NCBI GenBank assembly: GCA_003454835.1
Contig: DMTA01000521.1
Coordinates: 1 to 10,664 of the forward strand
Direction of reading: 5' to 3'
DNA length: 10,664 nt
From: Achromobacter sp.
Lineage (GTDB): Bacteria; Pseudomonadota; Gammaproteobacteria; Burkholderiales; Burkholderiaceae_B
Shown: one piece after another, positions 1 to 6,297 of the stretch
How the letters are laid out: each line of letters starts with the position of its first letter
How positions within the stretch are numbered: position 1 is the stretch's first letter
Notes under the pieces: model-generated
Told to the model about the DNA's origin: nothing
Database searches by the model: none
What the model saw: only the letters and a program-made list of their open reading frames with translations
Translations under genes and position numbers: made by a program

Positions 1-770
1 TGCTCGGCGGCCGTCGCGGCCTCGGCGCGCGGCATGACCACCTTGCGGCCCACCATCAGTTCGGCCAATTCCGCGGGGTTGGTGCCCGCGGTGTCGCGTT
101 CCGCGACCAGTTTGCCCTGTCGCAGCACCGCCACGCGGCGCGACACGGCCATCACTTCGTCCAGCTTGTGCGAGATGAAGATGACCGCCAGGCCTTCGTC
201 GACGAAGCCGCGCAGCGTCGCGAACAGGTCTTGCACTTCCTGCGGCGTGAGCACCGCGGTGGGTTCGTCCAGGATCAGCACGCGGGCGCCGCGGTACAGC
301 GCCTTCAGGATCTCGACGCGCTGCTTTTCACCGACTGACAGCGTGCCGACGCGCGCGTCCGGGTCCACGCCCAGACCAAAGCGCTGGCCGAGTTCCACCA
401 GGCGCTTGCGGGCCTGGCCGCGGCCCGAGGCCACCTTCCAGAGCGACTCGGTGCCCACCATGATGTTGTCCAACACGGTGAGGTTGTCGGCCAGCGTGAA
501 GTGCTGATGCACCATGCCGACGCCGGCCGCCAGCGCGGCGTCCGGCCGGCCGGCGGGCAAAGGTTTGCCGAAGACTTCGATACTGCCGGCGTCGGCCACA
601 TAGTGGCCGAACAGGATCGACACCAGGGTCGATTTGCCGGCGCCGTTCTCGCCCAGCAAGGCCAACACTTCGCCCTGGCGGAGCGTCAGCGAGACATCGT
701 CGTTGGCCGTGAGGCTGCCGAAGCGTTTGGTGATCCCCGTCAGTTGCAGGGCGAGAGGCGCTTGGTTCAT
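1..770 (-). CDS. ABC transporter ATP-binding protein of a BMP-type (nucleoside/purine-like) importer, 3' part missing
   Basis: This is the cytoplasmic ATPase subunit of an ABC importer. The first 256 residues are visible and the gene runs off the left edge. All nucleotide-binding motifs are present: Walker A GENGAGKST (residues 40-48), Q-loop Gln in MVHQHF (about 89), signature LSVGEKQRVEI (144-154), Walker B VLILDEPTA (164-172) and the switch His in FISHKL (201). The LSxGEKQRVEI signature is typical of the sugar/nucleoside ATPases (YufO, RbsA-like) that carry two fused nucleotide-binding domains in about 500 residues. A second domain is therefore expected outside the window. The ATG overlaps the stop of the upstream binding-protein gene as ATGA, implying translational coupling and one operon. 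The permease genes usual in such operons would lie further left. Family assignment is secure; the substrate is inferred. Confidence 0.93.
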   Translation of the reverse strand, partial: MNQAPLALQLTGITKRFGSLTANDDVSLTLRQGEVLALLGENGAGKSTLVSILFGHYVADAGSIEVFGKPLPAGRPDAALAAGVGMVHQHFTLADNLTVLDNIMVGTESLWKVASGRGQARKRLVELGQRFGLGVDPDARVGTLSVGEKQRVEILKALYRGARVLILDEPTAVLTPQEVQDLFATLRGFVDEGLAVIFISHKLDEVMAVSRRVAVLRQGKLVAERDTAGTNPAELAELMVGRKVVMPRAEAATAAE

Positions 771-1798
771 CGTGCCGAGGACTTGGGTTCTTTGTCGTTG
801 ACCTTCACGGTGAAGCTGCCGTCCAGGATGGCTTTTTCCTTGGCCTGGACCTTGGCGATCAGGTCGGCGGGGATCTTCTGCTCGAAGGTGCCCAGCGGCG
901 CGAGCGACGAGCCCTTGTGCTTCATCAGCGAATACTGGCCGAAGTCATCGGCCTTGAACGCGCCGGCCTTGACCTGCTTGAGGGCTTCTTCGATGGTCGG
1001 GATCATGCTCCACAGCGCCGACGCCACCACCGTCTCGGGGTACTGCGGCTGCGTGTCGATCACGTTGCCGATGGCCAGCTTGCCGCGTTCCTTGGCGGCG
1101 TCCGACACGCCAAAGCGTTCGGCGTACAGCACGTCCGCGCCCTTGTCGATCATGGCGAAGGCGGCTTCCTTGGCCTTCGGGGGATCGAACCACGAGCCGA
1201 TGAAGGTCACTGTGAACTCGGCCTTCGGGTTCACTTCCTTGACGCCTTCCATGAAAGCGTTCATCAGGCGGTTCACTTCGGGGATGGGGTAGCCGCCCAC
1301 CAGGCCGATCTTGCCGGTCTTGCTCATGCCGCCGGCGATCATGCCGGTCAGGTAGGCCGGTTCCTGGATGTAGTTGTCGAACACCGAGAAGTTGGGCTGC
1401 TGCGGCTTGCCCGACGAACCCATCAGGAAGGCGGTCTGCGGATAGTCCTTGGCGACCTTGCGGGCCGCGGCTTCCACGGCGAAGGCTTCACCGACGATCA
1501 GCTTGTTGCCCTGCTCGGCGTACTGGCGCAGCACGCGCTCGTAGTCGGCGTTGGTGACGTTTTCCGAGAACGTGTATTCGATGTCGCCGCGGTCGCGCGC
1601 GGCGGACAGCGCGATGTGGATGCGCGACACCCATTGCTGTTCGACCGGCACCGTGTAGACGGCGGCGACCTTGATCTTGGCGGGCGCCTGCGCCAGGGCC
1701 GCGCCCGAGAACAGCAGCACGCCGGCAGCCGCTGCGGCCAGCTTGAGCAGGCCGCGGCGGGCGATGCCGCCGGCGGACGAAAGGGAAAGGGATTTCAT
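767..1798 (-). CDS. BMP family ABC transporter substrate-binding protein
   Basis: This is a periplasmic binding protein of the BMP (Bmp/PnrA/Med) family, which captures nucleosides or purine-like compounds for an ABC importer. It is 343 residues long, the usual size. The N-terminus carries ARRGLLKLA (residues 13-21), then a hydrophobic stretch and an ALAQA cleavage region (about 34-38), so it looks like a Tat-type signal peptide. There is no lipobox cysteine, unlike PnrA/BmpA lipoproteins. The mature part begins KIKVAAVYT and contains GKIGLVGGYPIPEVNRLMNA (163-182), the FIGSWFDPPKAKE segment (199-211) and GADVLYAERFG (220-230), all typical of the family. The start was chosen because AGGAG sits 8 bases upstream (1807-1811) and the signal peptide begins there; the open frame continues far upstream but is not coding. 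The stop overlaps the ATPase start (ATGA). A sigma-54-like promoter lies about 180 bases upstream. The exact ligand cannot be read from the sequence. Confidence 0.93.
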   Translation of the reverse strand: MKSLSLSSAGGIARRGLLKLAAAAAGVLLFSGAALAQAPAKIKVAAVYTVPVEQQWVSRIHIALSAARDRGDIEYTFSENVTNADYERVLRQYAEQGNKLIVGEAFAVEAAARKVAKDYPQTAFLMGSSGKPQQPNFSVFDNYIQEPAYLTGMIAGGMSKTGKIGLVGGYPIPEVNRLMNAFMEGVKEVNPKAEFTVTFIGSWFDPPKAKEAAFAMIDKGADVLYAERFGVSDAAKERGKLAIGNVIDTQPQYPETVVASALWSMIPTIEEALKQVKAGAFKADDFGQYSLMKHKGSSLAPLGTFEQKIPADLIAKVQAKEKAILDGSFTVKVNDKEPKSSAR

Positions 1799-1991
1799 GC
1801 AGGTGACTCCTACGCGGGGAAGGACAGGAAATGGAGGGATGGGGGGATGCCGCCCGCCGCACGGAGGCCGCTGCCGCAGGCAGGCGTGCCGGGCAGATCG
1901 TGCGTGAACGGGGGCGTGGGATCGGTCATCGGATGGGAGCGCCAGGCGGCGCACCCGGCCAAATGGTCGAGTTCTCAGCCTGTCCTGGCGA

Positions 1992-2007
1992 AGCAATATG
2001 TATGCCA
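1992..2007 (-). promoter_or_regulatory. Sigma-54 (RpoN) -24/-12 promoter for the BMP importer
   Basis: Read on the minus strand the site is TGGCATACATATTGCT. It matches the sigma-54 consensus TGGCACG-N4-TTGCW, with GG (-24) and GC (-12) separated by exactly 10 bases. Transcription would start near 1981, about 183 bases before the binding-protein ATG. The NtrC-like box at 2082-2096 lies about 108 bases upstream of that start, a normal enhancer distance. The match is seen directly; activity is inferred. Confidence 0.75.
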
Positions 2008-2053
2008 CGGGGCGTTCCCGCGACAAGGCGGGGAAACCTGATGGCCGGGCAGG

Positions 2054-2059
2054 ATTATA
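2054..2059 (-). promoter_or_regulatory. Candidate sigma-70 -10 box (TATAAT) between the NtrC-like box and the sigma-54 promoter
   Basis: The minus strand shows a perfect TATAAT here. No good -35 lies at 16-18 bases (the best is like CCACGT or CACGTT), and that -35 position abuts the NtrC-like palindrome. It could be a second, constitutive promoter for the importer whose polymerase site is occluded or modulated by the bound regulator, as at glnA. It may also be chance. Confidence 0.35.
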
Positions 2060-2081
2060 GGCACCCTCGCGGGGAAACGTG

Positions 2082-2096
2082 GCACCAGTTTGGTGC
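2082..2096 (-). promoter_or_regulatory. NtrC-type binding site (GCACC-N5-GGTGC)
   Basis: The sequence GCACCAGTTTGGTGC (plus strand) is a perfect inverted repeat and matches the NtrC consensus core GCACC-N5-GGTGC exactly. Its centre is about 108 bases upstream of the start predicted from the sigma-54 element, the position of an enhancer for the minus-strand importer operon. A second full site was not found; only a degenerate half-site (GCACC near 2160) was seen. Nitrogen control is inferred from this match plus the importer family. Confidence 0.65.
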
Positions 2097-2214
2097 GTGG
2101 CGTCCCGATAGATGGACATGGGTGGGTTGCGCGACGCGCCATCCAGCGTGCAATGGAACGCACCGTTGCCGCGCGGCCGGCAGGGTCTATGCCCCAGGCG
2201 CGAGGCCGCGCGCC

Positions 2215-2220
2215 TAAAAT
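2215..2220 (+). promoter_or_regulatory. Candidate -10 box (TAAAAT) for the DedA-rhodanese gene
   Basis: TAAAAT stands 50 bases before the chosen start at 2270 and 8 bases before an alternative in-frame ATG at 2228. No recognisable -35 is present at the right spacing. If used, transcription would begin close to 2227. Confidence 0.3.
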
Positions 2221-2269
2221 TGCGCACATGAGCCGCGCCCGCGCCGCGCGCGGCAAGCTGGAAATCCCA

Positions 2270-3184
2270 ATGCAAGATATTCAATTGCTGCTCGAACAGT
2301 ACGGCGGGTGGCTCGTGTTCGCCAACGTCCTCATCGAGCAGGCCGGCCTGCCGGTGCCCGCCTACCCCATGATGATCGCCGCCGGTGCGCTGGCCGGCGC
2401 CGCCGGCTGGCTCGTGCCGCTCGTGGCCGCCACGGCCGCGTGTCTCATCGCCGACAGCCTGTGGTACTGGGCGGGAAGGCGCTACGGGTCGCGCCTGCTG
2501 GGCGTGGTCTGCAAGCTGTCGTTGTCGCAGGACTCCTGTATCCGCCAGACGCAGCGCCTGTACCTGCGCATCGGCGTGCGCGCGCTGCTGGTGTGCAAAT
2601 TCCTGCCGGGCGCGGGCGCCCTGTCCACCGTCATGGCGGGCCTGACCAAGACGCCCTACCGCCGCTTTTTCCTCTATGACCTGGCCGGCGCGCTGATCTG
2701 GGTGGGCTCGGCCCTGCTGCTTGGTGGCCTGTTCCACAGCGTCATCAATGACGTGCTGGACATCCTGGGCACCTACGGCCCGATGGGCCTGGCCGTTCTG
2801 GCAGCCGTGCTGGCGCTCTACATCGTGGCGCGTTTTCTGCGGCGCAGGATCCTGCTGCGAAGCCTGCGCGTCATTCCGCGGCTGTCGGTCGATGAATTGA
2901 TGCAGTGGCGCCAGAACGGCCGCGAGGCGCTGGTCTTCGACGTGCGGCCCGAAGCGCAGCGCGACGGGGCGCGCATCCCCGGCGCCGTGGCCGTGGACCT
3001 GAAGCAGCCGCTGCCCACGCTGGACGCCGGCGCGATCGATTCCGACATCGTGGTCTATTGCGCGTGCCCGAACGAGGTGTCCGCCGCGCTGCTCGCCTCG
3101 CGGTTGCGCGCGGCCGGGTATCGCAAGATCTGGGCTTTGCGCGGCGGCTACGAGGCGTGGTTGGAACGCGAACAGCGGGCTTGA
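2270..3184 (+). CDS. DedA/VTT family membrane protein fused to a C-terminal rhodanese domain
   Basis: This 304-residue inner-membrane protein has two parts. Residues 1-190 form a DedA (SNARE-associated/VTT) domain. It carries the re-entrant-type segment around LIEQAGLPVPAYPMMIAAGA (21-40), several hydrophobic helices, and CKFLPGAGALSTVMAG (109-124), the family motif. DedA proteins are linked to lipid flipping and membrane homeostasis. After a basic linker RRRILLRSLR (191-200), residues 205-300 are a rhodanese domain: LVFDVRPEAQ (221-230), the loop VVYCACPNEVS (261-271) with Cys264 as likely sulfur-carrying nucleophile, and RGGYEAW (291-297). Such fusions occur in Proteobacteria, but the purpose of the sulfurtransferase is unknown. 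The start is supported by GGAA upstream and the family's usual N-terminus; an ATG at 2228 would add 14 residues. It diverges from the importer and appears monocistronic. Confidence 0.88.
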   Translation: MQDIQLLLEQYGGWLVFANVLIEQAGLPVPAYPMMIAAGALAGAAGWLVPLVAATAACLIADSLWYWAGRRYGSRLLGVVCKLSLSQDSCIRQTQRLYLRIGVRALLVCKFLPGAGALSTVMAGLTKTPYRRFFLYDLAGALIWVGSALLLGGLFHSVINDVLDILGTYGPMGLAVLAAVLALYIVARFLRRRILLRSLRVIPRLSVDELMQWRQNGREALVFDVRPEAQRDGARIPGAVAVDLKQPLPTLDAGAIDSDIVVYCACPNEVSAALLASRLRAAGYRKIWALRGGYEAWLEREQRA

Positions 3185-3196
3185 GACGTCCAGAAC

Positions 3197-3295
3197 AGCC
3201 AGCCTGATGCTTTGAGGGCAGGTCTGCCGAGTGGAGCCGCAGGCCTGAAGCGTCGAGGGCAGGTCCGACGAGTCGAGCCGCAGGCCTGAAGCGTC
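3197..3295 (+). repeat. Degenerate tandem repeat of about 41 bp just after the DedA-rhodanese gene
   Basis: Two and a half units are visible: a diverged 38-base copy (3197-3234), a 41-base copy (3235-3275) and the first 20 bases of a third (3276-3295). The third copy matches the second perfectly over agccgcaggcctgaagcgtc. The patch begins 13 bases after the stop codon. No coding function is seen. Confidence 0.8.
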
Positions 3296-3399
3296 CAGCG
3301 CATGATCGATCGGCCGCCGCGGGTGCGCGGCGGCGTGGCCCGGGCGCATAATGCCCGCATCGGCCCGCGCCTGACGCGGGCAGCCAACAGGAGACAGGC

Positions 3400-4326
3400 A
3401 TGCGGTTGTTGTTCTTGGGCGCCGGCGGCCCCGGCGGATACTTTGGCGGACGCGCGGCTCAAGCCGGCGCGGACGTGACGTTCCTGGTGCGCGAGCCGCG
3501 TGCCGCGCGCATCCGCGAACACGGGCTGCGCATCCAGAGCCCGCTGGGCGACGCCACGCTGCACCCCAAGCTGGTCACGCAGCAGATGCTGAAGGAAAGC
3601 TATGACGTCGTCGTGCTGTCCTGCAAGGCCTATGACCTGGACAGCGCCATCGAGGCTATCCGTCCCGCCGTGGGCCCCGACACCGCGGTGCTGCCCATCA
3701 TGAACGGCGTGCTTCAGTACGACGTGCTGGATCGCGAATTCGAACCGCATCGTGTGCTGGGCGGCCTGTGCCAGATCAACGCCACGCTCGGCCCCGAAGG
3801 CGAAGTCGTCCACCTTGGCAAGCACGCCAATATCGTCTTCGGCGAACGCGCCGGCCCCGCTCGCAGCGAGCGCGGCGTGGCGCTGGAGCAGGCGCTGGCG
3901 GGCGGCGAATACGTCAGCCGCCTCAGCGAAAACATCTATCAGGACATCTGGGAAAAGTACGTCATGTTGACGACGCTGGCCGCCGCCACCTGCCTGATGC
4001 GCGGCTCGGTGGGCGAGATCGCGTCCACCGACGACGGCGTCGACATCCTGCTCGGTCTGCTGCAGGAATCGCAGGCGGTGGCCGCAGCCTCCGGCCACAC
4101 TGTGCGGCCCGAGGCGGACGCCACCGTGCGCAAGCTGCTGTCGGACCGCACCCAGCCCATGACCGCGTCCATGTTCCGCGACCTGCGTCAGGGTCTGCCC
4201 GTCGAGGCCGACCACATCCTCGGCGACATGGTCCGCCGCGCCCACACGCTGGGCGTGGATGCCACGTATCTGCGCGTGGCTTATTCGCATCTGCAGGTCT
4301 ACCTGGCGCAACGCGCCGCCCGCTGA
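3400..4326 (+). CDS. Ketopantoate reductase (ApbA/PanE) family NADPH-dependent 2-keto acid reductase
   Basis: This cytoplasmic enzyme of 308 residues belongs to the family that reduces 2-dehydropantoate to pantoate with NADPH. The N-terminal Rossmann fold starts LLFLGAGGPGGYFGG (residues 3-17). Further family features are the SCKAYDL stretch (74-80), MNGV with Asn102 (E. coli Asn98), the catalytic Lys186 in IWEKYVM (E. coli Lys176), Ser257 in TASMFRD and Glu269 in PVEADHILG (E. coli Glu256). The K-x3-N-x3-N pattern of E. coli PanE is replaced: the two Asn positions are Leu190 and Ala194. The real substrate may therefore differ from ketopantoate, so no panE symbol is given. AGGAG lies 7 bases before the ATG. 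It stands alone, with a GC-rich hairpin (4334-4360) right after the stop. Confidence 0.85.
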   Translation: MRLLFLGAGGPGGYFGGRAAQAGADVTFLVREPRAARIREHGLRIQSPLGDATLHPKLVTQQMLKESYDVVVLSCKAYDLDSAIEAIRPAVGPDTAVLPIMNGVLQYDVLDREFEPHRVLGGLCQINATLGPEGEVVHLGKHANIVFGERAGPARSERGVALEQALAGGEYVSRLSENIYQDIWEKYVMLTTLAAATCLMRGSVGEIASTDDGVDILLGLLQESQAVAAASGHTVRPEADATVRKLLSDRTQPMTASMFRDLRQGLPVEADHILGDMVRRAHTLGVDATYLRVAYSHLQVYLAQRAAR

Positions 4327-4333
4327 TCGCGGG

Positions 4334-4360
4334 GGCGGCCCCTGTTCAAGCGGGGCCGCC
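4334..4360 (+). terminator. GC-rich hairpin after the PanE-like gene, possible terminator
   Basis: A perfect 9-bp stem (GGCGGCCCC at 4334-4342 pairing with GGGGCCGCC at 4352-4360) encloses a 9-base loop, 7 bases after the stop codon. There is no T-run after it, so it is not a classical intrinsic terminator. It may protect the 3' end or act with Rho. Confidence 0.5.
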
Positions 4361-4470
4361 GGGCGCACACTGGTCGGACGTGCCGCCTGCTGCGTGCACG
4401 CCCGTGTCAAACCCTCCGGCACCGGTCACTGACGCTGCATTGGTGCACGGATTGCAAAAAACTCTTCCTG

Positions 4471-4508
4471 TTTGACGGGTTTTTCGTTCCGATTTGACCG
4501 AATAGTAT
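4471..4508 (+). promoter_or_regulatory. Candidate promoter region with a direct repeat upstream of the NmrA-like gene
   Basis: TTTGACGG (4471-4478) and TTTGACCG (4493-4500) form a direct repeat with a 22-base period, about two helical turns. A -10-like TAGTAT (4503-4508) follows. The region is clearly AT-richer than its surroundings and lies 80 bases before the ATG at 4589. A canonical -35 at 17 bases from TAGTAT is missing, so an activator-dependent promoter is possible. Confidence 0.3.
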
Positions 4509-4588
4509 GGCTTTGCCTTGAGCCGGAGCTGGTCCCGCCGCAATCGTGCGGCGCCTGTTCCCGGCCCATTCCTTCCAGGAGCAAGACC

Positions 4589-5200
4589 ATGAAAATCGCA
4601 TTGATCGGCATTACCGGACGCGTAGGTTCGCGCGTGGCAGACGAATTGCTCAAGCGTGGCCATCAAGTGACGGGCATCGCCCGCACCCAAGGCGAAGTGA
4701 ACGAGCAGCCGGGCCTGATCGTCCGCCAGGGCGACGCCACCGATCCCGAAGGCCTGACCCCCATCCTGGCCGGCCACGACGCCGTCATCAGCGCCACGCG
4801 CTTCGTGTCCGCCGACGCCAAACCGCTGCTGGCGGCCGTCAAGAACGCCGGCGTGCCGCGTCTGCTGGTGGTGGGCGGCGCCGGCAGCCTGCTGGTCGCA
4901 CCCGGCAAGATGCTGATCGACACCCCCGAATTCCCCGATGCCTACAAGCCCGAGGCCCGCGCGGGCGTCGTGTTCCTGGACACGCTGCGCCAGGAAAAGG
5001 TGCTGAATTGGACGTTCCTGTCGCCCTCGGCCATGTTCGAACCCGGCGAGCGCACTGGCACGTTCCGCGTGGGCGACGACCATCTGCTGGCCGACGACGA
5101 CGGCAAGAGCTGGATTTCGATGGAAGACTACGCGATCGCCCTGGCCGACGAGATCGAGACGCCCCAGCATTCGCGCCGCCGTTATACCGTCGGATACTGA
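4589..5200 (+). CDS. NAD(P)-binding NmrA/SDR-like protein (YwnB-like)
   Basis: This is a 203-residue atypical short-chain dehydrogenase/NmrA-like Rossmann protein, probably cytoplasmic. The dinucleotide-binding motif GITGRVGSRV is at residues 7-16, followed by the end of strand 2 at VTGIAR (27-32). GDATDPE (48-54) and AVISATRF (65-72) fit the second and fourth strands of the fold, and LLVVGGAGSL (92-101) is a typical late motif. No complete YxxxK catalytic pair of classical dehydrogenases is evident, as usual for this subgroup, whose members are reductases or redox sensors. The start has AGGAG 8 bases upstream. The next gene starts 63 bases after the stop, so co-transcription is possible but not assured. 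The precise reaction is not recognisable. Confidence 0.8.
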   Translation: MKIALIGITGRVGSRVADELLKRGHQVTGIARTQGEVNEQPGLIVRQGDATDPEGLTPILAGHDAVISATRFVSADAKPLLAAVKNAGVPRLLVVGGAGSLLVAPGKMLIDTPEFPDAYKPEARAGVVFLDTLRQEKVLNWTFLSPSAMFEPGERTGTFRVGDDHLLADDDGKSWISMEDYAIALADEIETPQHSRRRYTVGY

Positions 5201-5263
5201 TCAACGGCCGCGTTTGTTTGTAAACTGGCAGGCCGCCAATCGGCGTCATCTGAGTAGTCCTGT

Positions 5264-5722
5264 ATGCGTAAGAAGTGGAAATCCTTGGCCGCCTGCCTGC
5301 TGGTCGCCGCCAGTTGCGTGGCAACTGCGCCGGCGCTTGCCGCCGCGCCGCAATCGAACAAGGAAATCGCTGTCGCGTTCTTCCGCATGATGTTCCAGGA
5401 CCGTGACGTCGACGAGGCGGTGCGCCTGTATGTCGGCCCCAACTACACGCAGCACAATCCGTACATGCAGGACGGCGTCGGGCCGATGGTCGACTTTTTC
5501 CCGCGCTATTTTGAGCAGCACCCGCAGGCCATCGTGGAGATCAAGCGCGTCATCGCCGAGGGCGACCTCGTCATGATCCACAACCTGTGGCGCGATTCGC
5601 CGGAAGACCGCGGCCAGGCCGTGGTCGACATCTTCCGCGTCCAGGACGGCAAGATCGTCGAACACTGGGACGTCAGCCAGGAAATCCCCGAGAATCCCGC
5701 CAACAAGAACGGCATGTTCTAG
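5264..5722 (+). CDS. Exported SnoaL-like (NTF2-fold) protein
   Basis: This is a small protein of 152 residues with an N-terminal Sec signal peptide: positive MRKKWK, a hydrophobic core CLLVAASCVATAPALA and a probable cleavage after ALA (about residue 27). The mature part is a SnoaL-like/NTF2 alpha+beta barrel. The motif YTQHNPYMQDG (61-71) matches the YxQHNP signature of the predicted SnoaL-like family, and the C-terminal strand IFRVQDGKIVEHWDV (123-137) is the standard ending of the fold. SnoaL proteins catalyse aldol or isomerase reactions, but most bacterial relatives are uncharacterised. It stands six bases before the flavin reductase-like gene and likely heads a three-gene operon. The ribosome binding site is weak (GAG-like, about 10 bases upstream). 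A function in the periplasm is inferred from the signal peptide. Confidence 0.85.
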   Translation: MRKKWKSLAACLLVAASCVATAPALAAAPQSNKEIAVAFFRMMFQDRDVDEAVRLYVGPNYTQHNPYMQDGVGPMVDFFPRYFEQHPQAIVEIKRVIAEGDLVMIHNLWRDSPEDRGQAVVDIFRVQDGKIVEHWDVSQEIPENPANKNGMF

Positions 5723-5728
5723 GTGTCC

Positions 5729-6292
5729 ATGATCGAACCCGTTGACCTGCCCCGCGCCTATCTCCTTCTGAATCACGGCCCGACCGTGCTGGTCACCAGC
5801 GCGCATGGCGAGGCCCGCAACGTGATGGCCGCGGCCTGGGCCATGCCGCTGGACTTCAGTCCGCCCAAGATGCTGGTCGTGGTCGACAAGAACACCTGGA
5901 CGCGTGAACTCATTGAAGCGTCGGGCGAGTTCGCCCTGTGCATTCCGTCGCGGGCCCAGGCGCGCGCCACGATGGTCGTGGGCTCGCAGTCCGGGCGCGA
6001 CGAAGACAAGTTCCAGGCCAGCGGCCTGAAGACGTTCGAAGCCAGCAAGATCGGCGCGCCGCTCATCGAGGGCTGCCTGGGCTGGCTGGAATGCAAGGTC
6101 ATTTCCGAACCGCACAATCAGCAGGCCTACGATCTCTTCATCGGCGAGGTCGTGGCCGCATGGGCGGCGCCGGACGTGTTTTCCGGCAACCGCTGGCACT
6201 TTCCGGACGACGAGCGCCGGTCGGTGCACTACCTGGCCGGCGGCTCCTTCTTCGCCACCGGCGAAGCCTTCAACGTTGCCGATCCGGAGTAA
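5729..6292 (+). CDS. Flavin reductase-like (DIM6/NTAB, FMN-binding split-barrel) family protein
   Basis: This is a cytoplasmic protein of 187 residues with the flavin reductase-like split-barrel fold. Recognisable parts are HGPTVLVTSAHGEARNVMAA (16-35), a typical first strand pair followed by the NxMAAAW segment that lies near FMN, then PPKMLVVVDKNTWTRELI (45-62) and FALCIPS (68-74). GCLGWLECKV (115-124) and YDLFIGEVVAA (134-144) also match the family. Members bind FMN and either reduce flavin for a partner monooxygenase or act on small substrates; no partner oxygenase is encoded nearby. ATG at 5729 was chosen because TAGGTG directly precedes it; a GTG at 5723 is in frame but lacks a ribosome binding site. 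It is flanked by gaps of 6 and 5 bases, so it is almost certainly co-transcribed with its neighbours. Confidence 0.87.
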   Translation: MIEPVDLPRAYLLLNHGPTVLVTSAHGEARNVMAAAWAMPLDFSPPKMLVVVDKNTWTRELIEASGEFALCIPSRAQARATMVVGSQSGRDEDKFQASGLKTFEASKIGAPLIEGCLGWLECKVISEPHNQQAYDLFIGEVVAAWAAPDVFSGNRWHFPDDERRSVHYLAGGSFFATGEAFNVADPE

Positions 6293-6297
6293 GGGCC

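Larger units (their letters stand above)
1799..2269. other. Divergent intergenic control region between the BMP importer and the DedA-rhodanese gene
   Basis: These 471 bases hold no convincing gene; open frames here have no ribosome binding site or recognisable product. On the minus side are a sigma-54-type promoter (1992-2007), a TATAAT (2054-2059) and an NtrC-like palindrome (2082-2096), all directed at the importer. From the expected sigma-54 start near 1981 to the ATG at 1798 there is a leader of about 180 bases in which no convincing riboswitch or terminator was recognised. On the plus side a TAAAAT (2215-2220) is the only promoter-like element in front of the DedA gene. Confidence 0.7.

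Noticed and set aside
917..2041. 374-residue plus-strand open frame
   Set aside because: It is antisense to the BMP binding protein and crosses the sigma-54 promoter; no motif or ribosome binding site.
2090..2269. Upstream start for the DedA-rhodanese protein (GTG at 2090)
   Set aside because: It would make the NtrC-like palindrome part of the coding sequence and add 60 residues not found in DedA proteins. The start at 2270 matches the family N-terminus.
1799..3349. Long minus-strand open frame extending the BMP protein upstream by more than 500 residues
   Set aside because: It runs antisense to the DedA-rhodanese gene and through the control region and tandem repeat. The true start at 1798 has a good ribosome binding site and a signal peptide; the extension is a GC-rich shadow.
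3148..4422. 424-residue minus-strand open frame
   Set aside because: It is antisense to the PanE-like gene, which has clear family motifs. The reverse frame has low-complexity composition and no recognisable domain.
4346..5170. 274-residue minus-strand open frame
   Set aside because: It is antisense to the NmrA-like gene, which has a good start and Rossmann motif.
5246..6229. 327-residue minus-strand open frame
   Set aside because: It is antisense to two genes with clear family signatures (SnoaL-like and flavin reductase-like).
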